From the NCBI RefSeq assembly GCF_041146795.1, contig NC_135168.1:13095631-13159630 (forward strand): DNA of 64,000 bases, in the 5' to 3' direction. The position numbers and the translations under genes are program-made. Shown in pieces: positions 1 to 13,100 of the stretch; position 1 is the first letter of the stretch, and each line of letters begins with the position of its first letter. The notes under the pieces are model-generated. The model had not been told where the DNA came from. It did not search any database and saw only the letters and a program-made list of their open reading frames with translations. This stretch comes from Maylandia zebra. Taxonomy: Eukaryota > Chordata > Actinopteri > Cichliformes > Cichlidae.

Positions 1-291
1 GGCAGCCGTAATGCTCTGACAATCCATCAAGCAATGCGGCTTACCAAAGTTGTGCTAAAACATTTTTAACAGATTTCTGCAGCCAAAATCGGTTCGAGGT
101 CACGAAGCACAACCAGAATTCATACATAAGGCACACTCTTGATTTTTGAGAAAATTAAAGGATTGTAAGTCTGCCTTATAGTGTGGAAAATACGTTATAC
201 AGAAGAAAAGAATATATCGCGATATATATTGTTACCGCACATGCTTCAAATTATACCGCGATATGGATTTTAGGCCATATTGCCCAGCCCT
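1..291. mobile_element. Terminal part of a hAT-like non-autonomous repeat
   Basis: The stretch has a palindromic core (ATATATCGCGATATATAT at about 212-229) and ends in a sequence whose reverse complement begins TAGGGCTGGGCAATATGGCC, a common inverted-repeat end of teleost hAT-like elements. The other end lies outside the window, so neither target duplication nor length can be checked. No coding potential is seen. Confidence 0.35.
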
Positions 292-1579
292 AACTCCCAA
301 TTTATTTACAACATTTGAAACATACAGTGTAGCTCCGTCAAAACACTCCAAGGCCAAGTGAAAGTGCTGAGAGGGAAAAGATCATGATTAATGATTTATT
401 TAAACTCATAACTGGGTGCAGCAGCTGAGCTTTGACCTGTGAGCTGCAGCTTAAGCTTCTTTTATGGTTCAGTGTTTAATGTGTAAACTGTTTATCACTG
501 CAGAGACGCCTACAGGCTATCTACTGTTCAAAAGTGAATTGTTATACACAGTGCAGCAGCTGACCGTTGACCTGTGAGCTTCAGCCTCTTTGCTGGTGTG
601 AAGTGTTTAATGTGACGCAGTCTGCAGACACAGACGACTGCTGACGGAGAAGAAGCAGAGGATTTTCTCTGTTTCTACACAGACCTGGTCCAGACAGCAG
701 AGAGCTGCAGAGTGAAGACGTTCATTGGAAGAAGCTGAGTAAGTTCAACGTCCTCTTTGAATCCTGGATCAGGAAGTGAATATTTGGTGTTTAAATAAGG
801 TTTCTGTCTTTGACTCAGTCTGCTGTCACTTTTTAGAGAGAAAAGGAGATTTTAGATTAACTGGTGTTCCTGCTGCTCCAGCATTAAAGCACAGTATAGG
901 TGACCGCGCTGATGCCTGTTTATAATTTCACCAAAGCTAATAAACTGTTGGCTAAATTTTCTTGTTTTCAGATGTAAACAGAGGTGAGAGGAGCAGATAA
1001 TAAGGATTAAATATTATGCTGAATAACTAAATTCTGCTAGTCTGTGACGTAACTCCCAGCAGCATCGCCTCATTTCTTTGACCTTGACCTAGCTAAGCTA
1101 ACATGAGTTAGCTTAGCTAGCAGAGCAGCTATCTCTGCTGTCTGTCATGTGACCGAGTCAAGTGTGTGTAGTAGACTTGTTAGCATAGCTAGCAGGCTGA
1201 AAGAAGCTAGCAAACTGTGTGAACACTTTGTAAGAGGTGAGCAGTGAAGGATAAGGAGCTCCTCCAAATGCTGATAATGCACTTAACCTGAATTTACTGC
1301 TTGTTACATTATATGTGATGTTCAGTCAAAAACAATTACTTAAATTAACATTATTATTAGTAGTAGTATTAGTATTAGTATTTGTTTATTATTCATGACA
1401 TGGCTCCCTACTGTAGTGGTTTGAACAACTGATCTGTGGTTATTGTGTCCCTGCAAATTCAACAATGCGCCTCAATGCAAAGCATCAAACAAATATTTTT
1501 ATTATCAAGTCCTACTGGATGAATCACCGTAGCTCTGACAGTGAAGCACACTCATTTTTATTGGTAGTCACCTTGTAAG
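292..1579. other. Upstream sequence without recognisable coding genes
   Basis: No protein-like frame is visible. The stretch includes the possible leader exon listed separately and, around 1080-1210, several AGCTTAGCTAGC-type short repeats. It probably holds the promoter side of the first NLR gene. Confidence 0.4.
600..738 (+). promoter_or_regulatory. Putative non-coding leader exon of the first NLR gene
   Basis: A purine-rich stretch ends in a good splice donor (CTGA|GTAAGT, GT at 739). It lies 3.1 kb upstream of the acceptor of the first coding exon (AG at 3837-3838), an arrangement typical of fish NLRC3-like genes. The transcription start is not evident and the left boundary is a guess. 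No TATA box is recognised. Confidence 0.3.
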
Positions 1580-2887
1580 CAATGTTCCCTCTAAGCTGCG
1601 CACTGTTGGCACGGTCTCTGCGCAGAGAAAATCTGTATTGAGCACACAAAAAGAATTCTAACCTGAATTGAAATTAAAGTAAATATGTGCCGGTGTTTTA
1701 GCAAAGCGGCTGATGTGGAGTGAAGCCACGTTAATGACAACGTGTACAACCATTGGAGATGTGAGCAGGACAGACGGAACAACTGAGGGAAAAAGTGTGG
1801 ACTTTACACCAGTTATTAAATTGTGTTGATCGGCCGCGTAAAACCAGAGTTATGATAAAAATATCTGCAATGTTTGGTTTTCTTCCTGAATACTGTCGTT
1901 GTTTATATTTACTGCGGGAAGAAACGGTAAAAACTGCGTTTTATAAGGAAAACGCTCGAAAGCCTGTGAGCAAAGACAGCACCAACCCCCAGCCTTTCCT
2001 ATTGGTCGAAAAATGTACCATGTCGACCAATCAAAACATGGCATTTAGTTGTTAAGAAACGGAGTGACGGCGGTGTTTTGAGATGTGAGAGATTTGAGAC
2101 GTTTAGAGCAAATCTTGTGTAGTTAGTGTGTAGTCAGTGTGTAGTTAGTGTGTAGTGTAGTCAATAGTGTTGTTGTGTGTGTCAGAACAATGAGGCGACT
2201 GCTGAGTGTTACAGGTGTTACAGCAGTGACACATCTGCTGCTGTCAGGCCTGCAGGTATCAGGCTGTTGTTCTCCTTCATCTCATAGTGGACAGAAATTA
2301 TTTTTTGGAGCGGCACAAATAATTTGTGTGGCATCAGATTTGATGCAGAACAGCTGATTGTTCTGTAAATAGTTTGAAATGTTTATTTTAAAAAAAACAC
2401 CTTGGCTGTAGTTTTTTGCAGTAAACAGCTGCAAAAAACTTTGTTTGCAAAACTCAGTTACTTTTTTGAAGAAGTAACTATATAATTAACTGCCCAACAT
2501 TGGTCATTATTTACTGTATGTTGCAGACAGAGTTACAGACTCTCTCCCAGACCACAGACTCATAATACAAGTCAGAGCTTTATTTAAAGAAAGTTGTGTT
2601 TTCAAAATTGAAGTTCAAGTTATTTTTCCTTCCAATAGTGTTAACATGCTACAGGTCATGAACAAGATTTTCTTTTTTAACTTTCATTGTAAGTGGGCTA
2701 AAGCAGTTAATTAAAAGTAGTTTAACAGAAATGTAAACGCTGTAAATTGATTATTTTAATAAACATGTAACTTGGATGGATTCGACGCTGGCGTGACCAC
2801 AGTGCACACGTCTAATGTCGCTCACAGTGGATCGCTCAGGGAGGTTGTGTGTTCGCTCAGACACGTGAAACATTAGAGGGAACATTG
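1580..2887. mobile_element. Non-autonomous hAT transposon, 1308 bp
   Basis: The ends are inverted repeats (CAATGTTCCCTCTAA on the left, TTAGAGGGAACATTG on the right) flanked by a perfect 8-bp direct repeat CTTGTAAG (1572-1579 and 2888-2895). An 8-bp target duplication is the hallmark of hAT insertion. No transposase-like frame is present inside, so the element would depend on an autonomous relative. It sits in the presumed first intron of the first NLR gene. Confidence 0.85.
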
Positions 2888-3183
2888 CTTGTAAGTGCAA
2901 GCTTTAAACTCTCATGGATGAGTAAAACTCATTAGAAACACTGGCGAGCAGTGAGTGAATAACAGGTCTGACAGCAGCAGCAGGGACGGTGCTGTCATAG
3001 TTTAACGTGGAGTCTGTTTGAACTCAAACACTGAAGAGCAAAGAAAAGAACTTTAATGGTTCTGGGTCCCTTTGACCAAGCACTTTGCATTTTTTGTATT
3101 ATGGTTTATGGTTCTGGTTCATTTACAGTCTTATTTATGCTTCTTTGAGTTTCTTATACTTCCTGTTTAGTTCCTTGATCATT

Positions 3184-3256
3184 AGATTCCCTCTGTGTCT
3201 CTGTGTGCCTCTGTGTGTCTCTGTGTGTGTTTGTGTGTGTTTGTGTGTGTTTGTGT
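3184..3256. repeat. Imperfect (TG)n / CTCTGTGTG microsatellite
   Basis: Runs of CTCTGTGTG followed by repeated TTTGTGTGTG units. Apparent short frames here on both strands are repeat artefacts. Confidence 0.85.
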
Positions 3257-3477
3257 GAGGCCTGGTGCTCCATTCTATATTTCCTCAGCCTGTCATGTCT
3301 CTCTTGTCTCCTCTTTCCCTCGCTCACTCTCGTCTGCCTTTCCTCCACTCCTCTGTCAAGCTCACGTGTCAGTGTTGTGTTCCTTTGTTTGCTGTTTTAT
3401 TGTGAAAGTCTTGCATTCTTTGTTCAGTGTGTTTCATTTTTCCTGTGAAGGTTCTCAGTCATCCAGGTCATCATAGT

Positions 3478-3545
3478 TTAAGGAGCTTGGAAAGAAAAGC
3501 ATCTGGACTTCTATAAGTTGCTTGAAGATGTTTCGCCGTTATATT
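3478..3545. repeat. Dispersed repeat fragment
   Basis: The sequence containing GGAAAGAAAAGCATCTGGAC recurs in reverse orientation at about 37825-37890. Two inverted copies 34 kb apart show it is interspersed. It resembles a short motif recurrent in teleost intergenic DNA. No coding role is apparent. Confidence 0.5.
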
Positions 3546-3838
3546 TGGGTCCTACCCTGTCTGCATTATGCAGCTAGTTCAAGACCAACATTTTTCTAGT
3601 TTCCCAAACAGTGAATCAGTGTGTGTCAGTGAATGCATCGTGTGTGCTTCAGGCTCCATCTAGTGGACTGATAGCAGAGCAGCTGATGGCAGCTTCCTCT
3701 GCCTCACACTGCTGTCTGACTGCATCCAGCTGACACTGAGATGAAGCAGGAAAGAAGCAGCTGATATTTGGACAGCACACATGATGAAAGGAGGATTTCA
3801 GCTGATGTGCACATGAATGATTTGTGTTTCCTCTGCAG

Positions 3839-4145
3839 GTAGAAAGTGTGTGTGAGCTGAATTGAGCAGCATGGATCAGTGTGAGGACAGAGAGGAGGGA
3901 GTCCCTCCCTCTAAAAGCACTCTGTGTGGGGAACATGAGAGCCAGACCAAAGCTCAGAGGTGAGATGACCATCTCTAACTGTCCATGACTCTTCTCCATG
4001 TCACAGCTCAGCACTCACATCACTGCTGCATCATTATTCACAGGAACCAGCCTGGACCTCCACCCAGCTCTGTGTCCTTACAGAGTGACGCGTCTAAAGA
4101 TCTTCCCATTTATTTTAAATCCCAGCCTGCGTCTGCTGCAGAGAG
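3839..4145 (+). CDS. First two coding exons of the first NLR gene
   Basis: Exon 3839-3959 carries a 32-nt leader and the ATG at 3871 ([15 protein letters not shown]). Exon 4044-4145 encodes the [11 protein letters not shown] repeat typical of fish NLRC3-like N termini. The upstream intron matches the intron before the equivalent exon of the second NLR gene, while the downstream intron matches the one after that gene's following exon, so this exon looks like a fusion of two. Confidence 0.85.
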
Positions 4146-7100
4146 GTGAGCTGTTAGTAACAGGAACTCTTTGATTAAACTGCTTGATGTTGTTGGATAT
4201 AAACTACAAACACGTTGTTCCCTCAGTCCCATTTAAACTGTCTTTTAAAACAAGCCTTTGGTTTCTAAACAACTGAAAACCCACTTCAGCAAACAGGAAG
4301 TGATCAGAGCGTCCGTCCACTTCCTGTCAGGCCCTGCAAACATTTCATATTGAAGAAAAGTAGTTGACATCTCACATTTTTACTCCACCACATTCAACCA
4401 TTTTGACATTTTACAGCATGAAACTCTTGTCACATGACTCCTGTTATGTTATAGAGTCATGTGACCACCAGGGAGGGATTTGTATGGATGAAACACATTC
4501 AAATCAATCTGATTCATCAATGGAAACATTTTTGGTGTAAATGCAGCAACACTGAAAACGCTGAAGATAAAAACACAACAGATGAAATATGAACAAATCG
4601 AGGCTTTGAATACACGTGTGTGTGTTTGAGACACAGAGATAAATGGATTGTGTGTCTGTCCTATTGCTGCGTGAGGGTTTTATTGTAGATTTTGTGCGTG
4701 TACACTTTTGACCACGAAGGTGTCTTGACAACTTGACAGACTTAATTCAGATGAAGTTATTTGAGCAGAAACTCCTGGATCTTTATCCTGTGTTGATCTG
4801 ATCCTTCATGGTTCCTCCACAGAGTGGACCAGCAGAGCTCAGAGGTTCCCAGTGGTCAGTCTGCCCAGCAGCATCAAACACAGCTGGACTCCATATTTAT
4901 GGTCTGTACATGTACAACAACTACTGTTACATCTGTTCTGTTCACAGTCATCTCCATGCTGCTCTTTGTAGACCAGTGGATCGTCAGTGTGTCCAACATG
5001 GATCTGATGTTTGGCTCCATGATTTCAGTCTGATTGGCTCATTCATAAATATTCTGTTCCAGCTGCTGGAGGACAACATCATCACTTTTGTGAAGAACGA
5101 GCTGAAGAAGATCCAGAAGGTTCTGAGTCCAGGTTACCCAGAATGCTTAGAGAGTCAGAGGAGCAGCAGCAGAGAGGCGTTTGTGAAGATCACAGTGGAC
5201 TTCCTGAGGAGAATGAAGCAGGAGGAGCTGGCTGACCGTCTGCAGAGCAGTAAGAGGATTTATCTAAAGATTTAAGCTGCTGGATAAATGAACATTTTCC
5301 AGAGATGGAAGATGGAGCAACATGTTTTAAAGATTAGTTCTTTTTGGAATTGAGTGTTTATTTTTCTTCTCTATCAGAACTTCAAGCTCCAGTTTGTCAT
5401 CGTAACCTTAAATCCACCCTGAAGAAGAAGTTCCAGTGTGTGTTTGAGGGCATCGCTAAAGCAGGAAACCCAACCCTCCTGAATCAGATCTACACAGAGC
5501 TCTACATCACAGAGGGAGGGACTGCAGAGGTCAATGATGAACATGAGGTCAGACAGATTGAAACAGCATCCAGGAAACCAGACGGACCAGAAACAACAAT
5601 CAGACAAGAAGACATCTTTAAAGCCTCACCTGGAAGAGACGAACCAATCAGAACAGTGCTGACAAAGGGAGTGGCTGGCATTGGGAAAACAGTCTTAACA
5701 CAGAAATACAGCCTGGACTGGGCTGAAGACAAAGCCAACCAGGACATCCAGTTCATATTTCCATTCACTTTCAGAGAGCTGAATGTGCTGAAAGAGGAAA
5801 AGTTCAGCTTGGTGGGACTTGTTCATCACTTCTTTACTGAAACCAAAGAAGCAGGAATCTGCAGCTTTGAAGACTTCCAGGTTGTGTTCATCTTTGATGG
5901 TCTGGATGAGTGTCGACTTCCTCTGGACTTCCACAAAACTACAATCCTAACTGACCCTAGAAAGTCCACCTCAGTGGATGTGCTGCTGATAAACCTCATC
6001 AGGGGGAAACTGCTTCCCTCTGCTCGCCTCTGGATAACCACACGACCTGCAGCAGCCAATGAGATCCCTCCTGACTGTGTTGGCATGGTGACAGAGGTCA
6101 GAGGGTTCACTGACCCACAGAAGGAGGAGTACTTCAGGAAGAGATTCAGAGATGAGGAGCAGGCCAGCAGGATCATCTCCCACATCAAGACATCACGAAG
6201 CCTCCACATCATGTGTCACATCCCAGTCTTCTGCTGGATCACTGCTACAGTTCTGGAGGATGTGCTGGAAACCAGAGAGGGAGGACAGCTGCCCAAGACC
6301 CTGACTGAGATGTACATCCACTTCCTGGTGGTTCAGGCCAAAGTGAAGAAGGTCAAGTATGATGGAGGAGCTGAGACAGATCCACACTGGAGTCCAGAGA
6401 GCAGGAAGATGATGGAGTCTCTGGGAAAACTGGCTTTTGATCAGCTGCAGAAAGGAAACCTGATCTTCTATGAATCAGACCTGACAGAGTGTGGCATCGA
6501 TATCAGAGCAGCCTCAGTGTACTCAGGAGTGTTCACACAGATCTTTAAAGAGGAGAGAGGACTGTACCAGGACAAGGTGTTCTGCTTCATCCATCTGAGT
6601 GTTCAGGAGTTTCTGGCTGCTCTTCATGTCCATCTGACCTTCATCAACTCTGGACTCAATCTGATGGAACAACAACAAACAACATCCAAGAAGTCTAAAT
6701 TATTTAACAAACCAAACCTACAGTCTCTCCACCAGAGTGCTGTGAACAAGGCCTTACAGAGTCCAAATGGACACCTGGACTTGTTCCTCCGCTTCCTCCT
6801 GGGTCTTTCACTGCAGACCAATCAGACTCTCCTACTAGGTCTGCTGACACAGACAGGAAGCAGCTCACAGTACAATAAGAAAACAGTCCAGTACATCAAG
6901 GAGAAGCTCAGTGAGAATCTGTCTGCAGAGAAAAGCATCAATCTGATCCACTGTCTGAATGAACTGAATGATCGTTCTCTAGTGGAGGAGATCCAACAGT
7001 CCCTGAGATCAGGAAGTCTCTCCACAGATAAACTGTCTCCTGCTCAGTGGTCAGCTCTGGTCTTCATCTTACTGTCATCAGAAGAAGATCTGGATGTGTT

Positions 7101-10100
7101 TGACCTGAAGAAATACTCTGCTTCAGAGGAGGCTCTTCTGAGGCTGCTGCCAGTGGTCAAAGCCTCCAACAAAGCTCTGTAAGTACATATGTGATCATAG
7201 CTTTAGCTTTTAAATGTTTATTCTAGTTAACACAGATCAGGTGGAACAACTCAAATAAAATATCAAAAATATTAAGTGGTCATCAGTACTCAGTTTGTTC
7301 AATACTGAATACAATGGAGCACAAATTGTCCACGTTTCTGAAATATTTCTGGGTGTAACTGTCACCAAAGTGCAATTTAGACCTGGCCTGTGGTTGTTAT
7401 CTAAGTGATAATCATCAATTCTACTAAAACAAATACAAAATAAAGAAATTTGACACATTCTGTTGATATCAAAAGCACACTGAACAATTCAGTGTTGTTT
7501 TACTGCTGTTCTCTCTTCACTTCTTCTCCTCTGATTCTCTCCACATGTTGCTCTGCATCAGTGCTCAGTTTCCTGACAAAACAAGATGAAATATTGCTAA
7601 ATATAATAGTATCTCATTACGCTTCAACATAAGTGTTTTATTTTTGTAATTGTTTATCTGTTATTTTTCAGACTGAGTCACTGTGACCTGTCAGAGAGAA
7701 GCTGTGAAGCTCTGGCCTCAGGTCTCAGCTCTCAGACCTCTAATCTGAGACAGCTGGACCTGAGTAACATCAACCTGAAGGATTCAGGCGTGAAGCTTCT
7801 GTCTGAAGGACTGAAGAGTCCACACTGTACACTGGAAACTCTCAGGTGAGATCAAGCATTTTTCTTTCATCAACTGACAGAATTAGCAGATTAATAATAA
7901 GGCAGTCCTCTAATAAGAGGAGAAGTGGAGGTGTTTTGAAGGGCAACGTACTCTTATGTTAACAAGACAAGAAGTAGTTCTTGGGAACTGCTTCCTTTGT
8001 TATTGTCTAAGTAGAAACATGATGGTGAAACAGTGATGAGTTTGCAGAGGTGAATCCACACAACACAACAATGCTGTTGCGTGCTGAAAGCAGACTTCTC
8101 ACAGATTCTGAGGCTGCAGGTTTCATCACTGTCCAACCAAAATTCACTGAACCAGCAGTAAATGAACGTCCAAAACTACGCTTCATGTTTAAAAAACAGA
8201 TGATCAGGGGGATTTGTGTTTACATCTTTTTTGTGTGATCTGTTCACCTGCTGTTTCAGCTGTTTGGTGGTTGTTGAGATGGTTTTGTGAACTTTTAGCT
8301 GAGATCCTGACGTTTCTGTAGATACCACACATGTCTAATTACTTTGTACAGCATGAATGGCCATAACGAGGTTTCTAACAGTAAGAAAAGTTGTAAAACT
8401 TCAGAAAATATAGTTAAAAGTCCAAAACCTTCCACGTCTGGTGGCTTGTGGTAAGGAGCAGATCAAACGAGTAAAGAATTACGTTATAATTATAAATGGC
8501 TTCAACAGCACATTCAGGTCTGTGAGACTCATTCAGACACTGAGCCGTGGCTCTGTGCTACATGCACATATTTCTGCATCTCTGCCATTCAGACACACTT
8601 TATATATAGTTTATTTTATGTAGTGTTCAATACTGAACTGTACGTTTAGTCTTTTTAAAGGCAGCAAGTTTTATTCGGTGTTTTCATAAAAGCCTTATTT
8701 CTATCCATTTACTGCTATTAGGAAGAACACGTGAGGTTTAAGACCTGGACCAGTTTGAAACCTTTTGTCCTCCACAGTGGAAAATGGGTGGAAATAAAAA
8801 TGGGTCTCACTTTAGCCAGCTCCTAATTTTATCAGTTCTACTCTCAGCGTCTCCTGTATATCTGCTGTATAAATGTTGCACTCAGCTTTGTGGTCTCCAA
8901 TATCACTGAAATGCAGCCAGATGCTGCTCATTTTGCCTTTTCACTCTTTCCTGACACGCTTGCATTTTAGTACAGCTCCCATTTCTCTGTGTACTGGTCT
9001 CTACCACTACCCTTGCTGTCTATGGGACATTTCCGTCCTCTTTCACATAATGGTATGATCCCAGTCTGTCTCTGAAAGTGATTGGCCACATGGTTTGCTC
9101 ATCAGAATAAAACCTCAGCCGTGCTCACATTGATTATCAGCAAGCCTGAAAATTCATCAATATTTGACATATGAAATTATCTCAAGGGCTGGATTTGGCC
9201 CACGGGCCATATGTTTGACACCCCTGGTTTACACAGTTTGGTATTCAATGTACAAGTGAGTTAGCTCTCAGCTAACTAGCAGACAAGCTAACTGCTGGGA
9301 CTGCGTCTTTCTAACAAGAGCGTCAGACACTCAGACTGGTTTCCTTTGTGGATGATGATGTGTTCTCACACTGATCCTTCATGCTGATGCTGCCATCCAC
9401 CCACTGCTCCTGGATTCCTCATCATCATCTCCATCAGCCCTCACAATACTCCACCTTCTTCAGCTTCATGTTCAGCAGCCTGGATGGACAGTAATTCTTT
9501 CCATGGGTTATGGTGGGACATTGAGAGCTGAAGTCAAACAGCAGTGAGAATGAAAGACTGATTCATTTCTATTTAGTCTTGTGATGTGCAGCTTTGTTCA
9601 GAGCATTAAGGCCCAGCAAAGATCACTGAGGTCATAGAGTCCTGATGAAACCTGTGTGCTTATAGAAACTGAGACCAGATGAACCAGAATAGAAGGACAT
9701 TAAAATGAAGTGTCAGCTACACAAAGGCAAAGCTATTCAGTTGTTGCTGTGAGTTATTTAAATGGAGGATGGAGTCAGACTTTAAGCTGCTGGACTCAGT
9801 CACTATATCCTGTTGTCCTCATAGAACCTGGACACACAGACTCACCTGTGACACAGTGACACACAGTGTGGGCTACACACACATTAGAAAGTGGATCAGT
9901 CACACTTGTGCAATCATTTGTTGTGCTGGGAAACCATGAACACTTTGAATCACATTAATGGCTTTGTTACAGCAACATGCAATCATGAGTTCAAAAGTAG
10001 TGCATTGTGTACTTATTTTAATAGTACTGCAGTATGAGAAGTGCAACATTCAGTGTGCAGAAACAGATCAGGTGCTTTCTAACAGCAGTGTTCCCTTTAA

Positions 10101-13100
10101 CACAGCAGCAGTTCAAATATTTCTGTCAGTCTGAGCTGAAACATGAATCTAATCAAATATCAAATCAAAGTTCTTTGCCTCTGCCAGGACGTTAACATTT
10201 GATCTAGTTTTTTACAACGTTCCCTCAGCGTCCAGAGCCACCAACATACCTTTGATCAACAGCAAGTGAACATTTATAAATGTGTGTTTGCAGAACAGGA
10301 AGCAGCAGAACTATTGTTCTGTTATCAGACAGCAGCACAAACGCTCATCAGCTCATTTACTGTGCAGGACTTTGAGTGTGTGAAGTGTGTGTTTGTGCTG
10401 GATTTCCTTTGGAGAATCTCAGTCAGAAACCAGACAAAGAAAAACTCTTTCAACAGTCCAGGTTGAGTTGACAACATGAACTGCATTTATCTTCCTCTGA
10501 CTGACATGTTCTTCCTCCTCTGCACCGAGCCAGCTGCTGAGACTCACAAGCTCATTGACATTTTCTGATGATAAAGAAACTCTCTTCTTCTGCACAATAT
10601 GAGCAGCAACAGAGAAGAAGCTTTCACAGGTACAGATGTTGCAGCTGTGGCCAAGTACATGTGCTGCATGTTGGAGCAGCACTCTAATGGACAGGCCTCT
10701 GTACTGATGGTGGGCTCTGCTCTGTATCCACCACACTGTTCTCAGCTGAGTCTTCCTCCTGTTCACAATCACACTCTGATCAAGCATGTTCATGTTGTAA
10801 CGCCGTGGCTTTCGTAGTCTCTCCTTTTTCTACAGCTCATGTGTTCTTCTTGTGATGCTGCGTCTTGAGGCTCATACATGCTGTCATTTGTTGATCCTAA
10901 GAACGTTCCTCAGACAGACTTCTTCAACAACAGATAACTTTAGTTGTATCAACACTGCCTCCTGGAACAGTTTAAAATGAACATGTCAAAGATCTGTACC
11001 TGTCTCCATGTTTCTGTCCCCGCCCCTTTCTTTCTGTCCTGGGTCATGTGAGCGCTGCAGTAGTATTAGGCCCACCCTCAATGCTCCCATTGGCTGAGAC
11101 GCATAATGACGCCCATTTCAAGCCAGCACTGATCAACATCCCTCCTGTGACCCATGGCTTTTATATTCAGAGCCAGTGAGCACTTTCACAATAATCATGA
11201 TTTTAAAAACTGTGATTAAAATAATTGCTGACGTTAATCAGTTAATGAGTTAACGAGATAATAACAGGTTAAGTTGCCCTAATAATTAGACTTTGGTGAC
11301 AAACTGATGTGATCTCCATGTTTCCTTTGTTGGACTGTGGGCGAGTGTCAGAACTGAATGTACTGAGTAACATGTAGAGTTTAAACATGTGTCAGTTCCA
11401 GTTTTAGAGCTCTAAAGTGCAGCTATCATGTTAGGAATATGTTAGGAATAGACAGGAACACTGAGCACACTGAGGTCAAATCTTTATTTTACCACTCGCT
11501 GCATTCTTGATGTTCATGAATTCAGCAGGTTCATGATTGTCTGCAGCATTAATCTCATATTTCCATTAAAAGTGTTGAATTTGACTGTTTGATGTTCTTT
11601 ATGATCTCTGGCACCAGTTCATCTGTAGGCTGAGCTCAGTCCATCCATTTAGTGAAATGATGTTTAAAGGTCTCCTTGTTCTGTGAGCGTGCACAGATCC
11701 TGAAGCAGAAAGCCTGGGTTACAGAGAAATGATCATCACTGTGATGATGCTCACCATCTCTGACTGGGATTTGAGGTTTTGTCAAAGCAGCAAAGAAAGC
11801 CTGGCTATGTTGGACTGGGTGTGGAAGCAGCTCCCAGTTTGAGTTCAGGAGACAGACACCCTCTCTACTTTGAAGATCAGCTTCAAACTTTCCTTTTTGA
11901 TAAAGCTTATAGTTCGAGCTGGATCAGGTGACCCTGAACCATCCCTTAGTTATGCTGCTATAGGCTCGGGCTGTTGGTGGACTTCCCATGATGCTCTGCT
12001 TTCTTCTCCCCTCTTTTCACTCCTGATGCTTTTATATGTCACTACTGCATGTCCTTAACTTTTGTCTCTCTGTTTTGTTCTTGTCTCTCTGAGCTCATCT
12101 CTTCTCTTTCCCCTCACCCTGCAACCAGTCATGGTAGATGCTCCTCCTGGAGCCTGTTTTCACTGGGAGGATCTTTGTGTCAAAGGGAGTTCTTCTTCCC
12201 ACCATCACCAAGTGCTGCTCACAGTGGAGGCGGTTACCTTACACTGTTAAACAGCTTCAGATGACTGTTGTTGTCTGTTGGGTATTGTCACTTATAAATA
12301 AAGTTACATTGAATGGATGTAAATGGATAGATGTTATTGTGACAAAGAGAAAACAACTGTTGACAGATAGATTGTTTTTTTGTGTGTCTGCAGTCTGTCA
12401 GGATGTCTGATCACAGAGGAAGGCTGTACTTCTCTGGCCTCAGCTCTGAGCTCCAACCCCTCCCATCTGAGAGAGCTGGACCTGAGCTACAATCATCTAG
12501 GTCCCTCAGGAATGAAGCTGCTGTCGGCTGGACTGAAGGATCCAGGCTGGAGACTGGACACTCTCAGGTATGGAGAGAAAATCTGATAGAGGAGGAAGAG
12601 CTGGAAACATTTCCCGTGTCTTTCACTCACTTCCTGTTTGTTTCCTGCAGATGACACATGAACAATCACACATGCAGGAATATTTTCAGGGACAGACACA
12701 CTAGTCTAGCTGGATAGTTCATGGATATTTATGTAGGGGTCTCCAAGGAGTCTGTTTGCAGGAACATTTAGGTCACAGGTGTACCTGATATAGATACCAG
12801 TGTACCTAATAAAGTGTCAGCTAACATTTGGAAATGGAAGCTTAAATAATGACAAACTGTACATTCACAGCTGAAGTCACAATAAATTTGTTCTCAAGTG
12901 CACATTTTTCTGTTATTGTTCTCAAACAACAGAATGAGATTGAAATATTGATTCTAACAGGGCCCATAAACAGCATTAGCTTAGTAGCATTAGCTTATCA
13001 GAGTTTCCATCATGGTCACACAAATCCTTAGCAGAGAAAAGTGGCCTACTTAGCAATAGCTGCTCAAGTTGTATAAAGAAAGGGAAAACAGTATTAGCAT

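Larger units (their letters stand above)
2888..3838. other. Intron remainder upstream of the first NLR coding exon
   Basis: No gene is seen. It contains the TG-rich microsatellite at 3184-3256 and a dispersed repeat at about 3478-3545. From about 3665 it is nearly identical to the sequence from about 45924 upstream of the second NLR gene; left of that point the two loci are unrelated. Confidence 0.5.
7846..12393. other. 4.5-kb intron between LRR exons, no nested gene
   Basis: The first part (to about 9350) matches the equivalent intron of the second NLR gene from 53014. It holds a hAT end fragment, a hAT dimerisation-domain fossil and an L2-like tail (listed separately). I see no further LRR exon inside it. 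Confidence 0.6.

Noticed and set aside
1795-2357. Coding potential inside the 1580-2887 hAT
   Set aside because: Short frames on both strands show no transposase or zinc-finger motif; the element looks non-autonomous.
3154-3476. Three overlapping Cys/Val/Leu-rich or His/Thr-rich frames
   Set aside because: They come from a TG-rich microsatellite, with no splice support or family signature.
4808-5275. Open frame running through exon 3, a 161-bp intron and exon 4 of the first NLR gene
   Set aside because: It reads exon 3 in the wrong frame. The spliced model restores the known [14 protein letters not shown] junction in phase, so this is intron read-through by chance.
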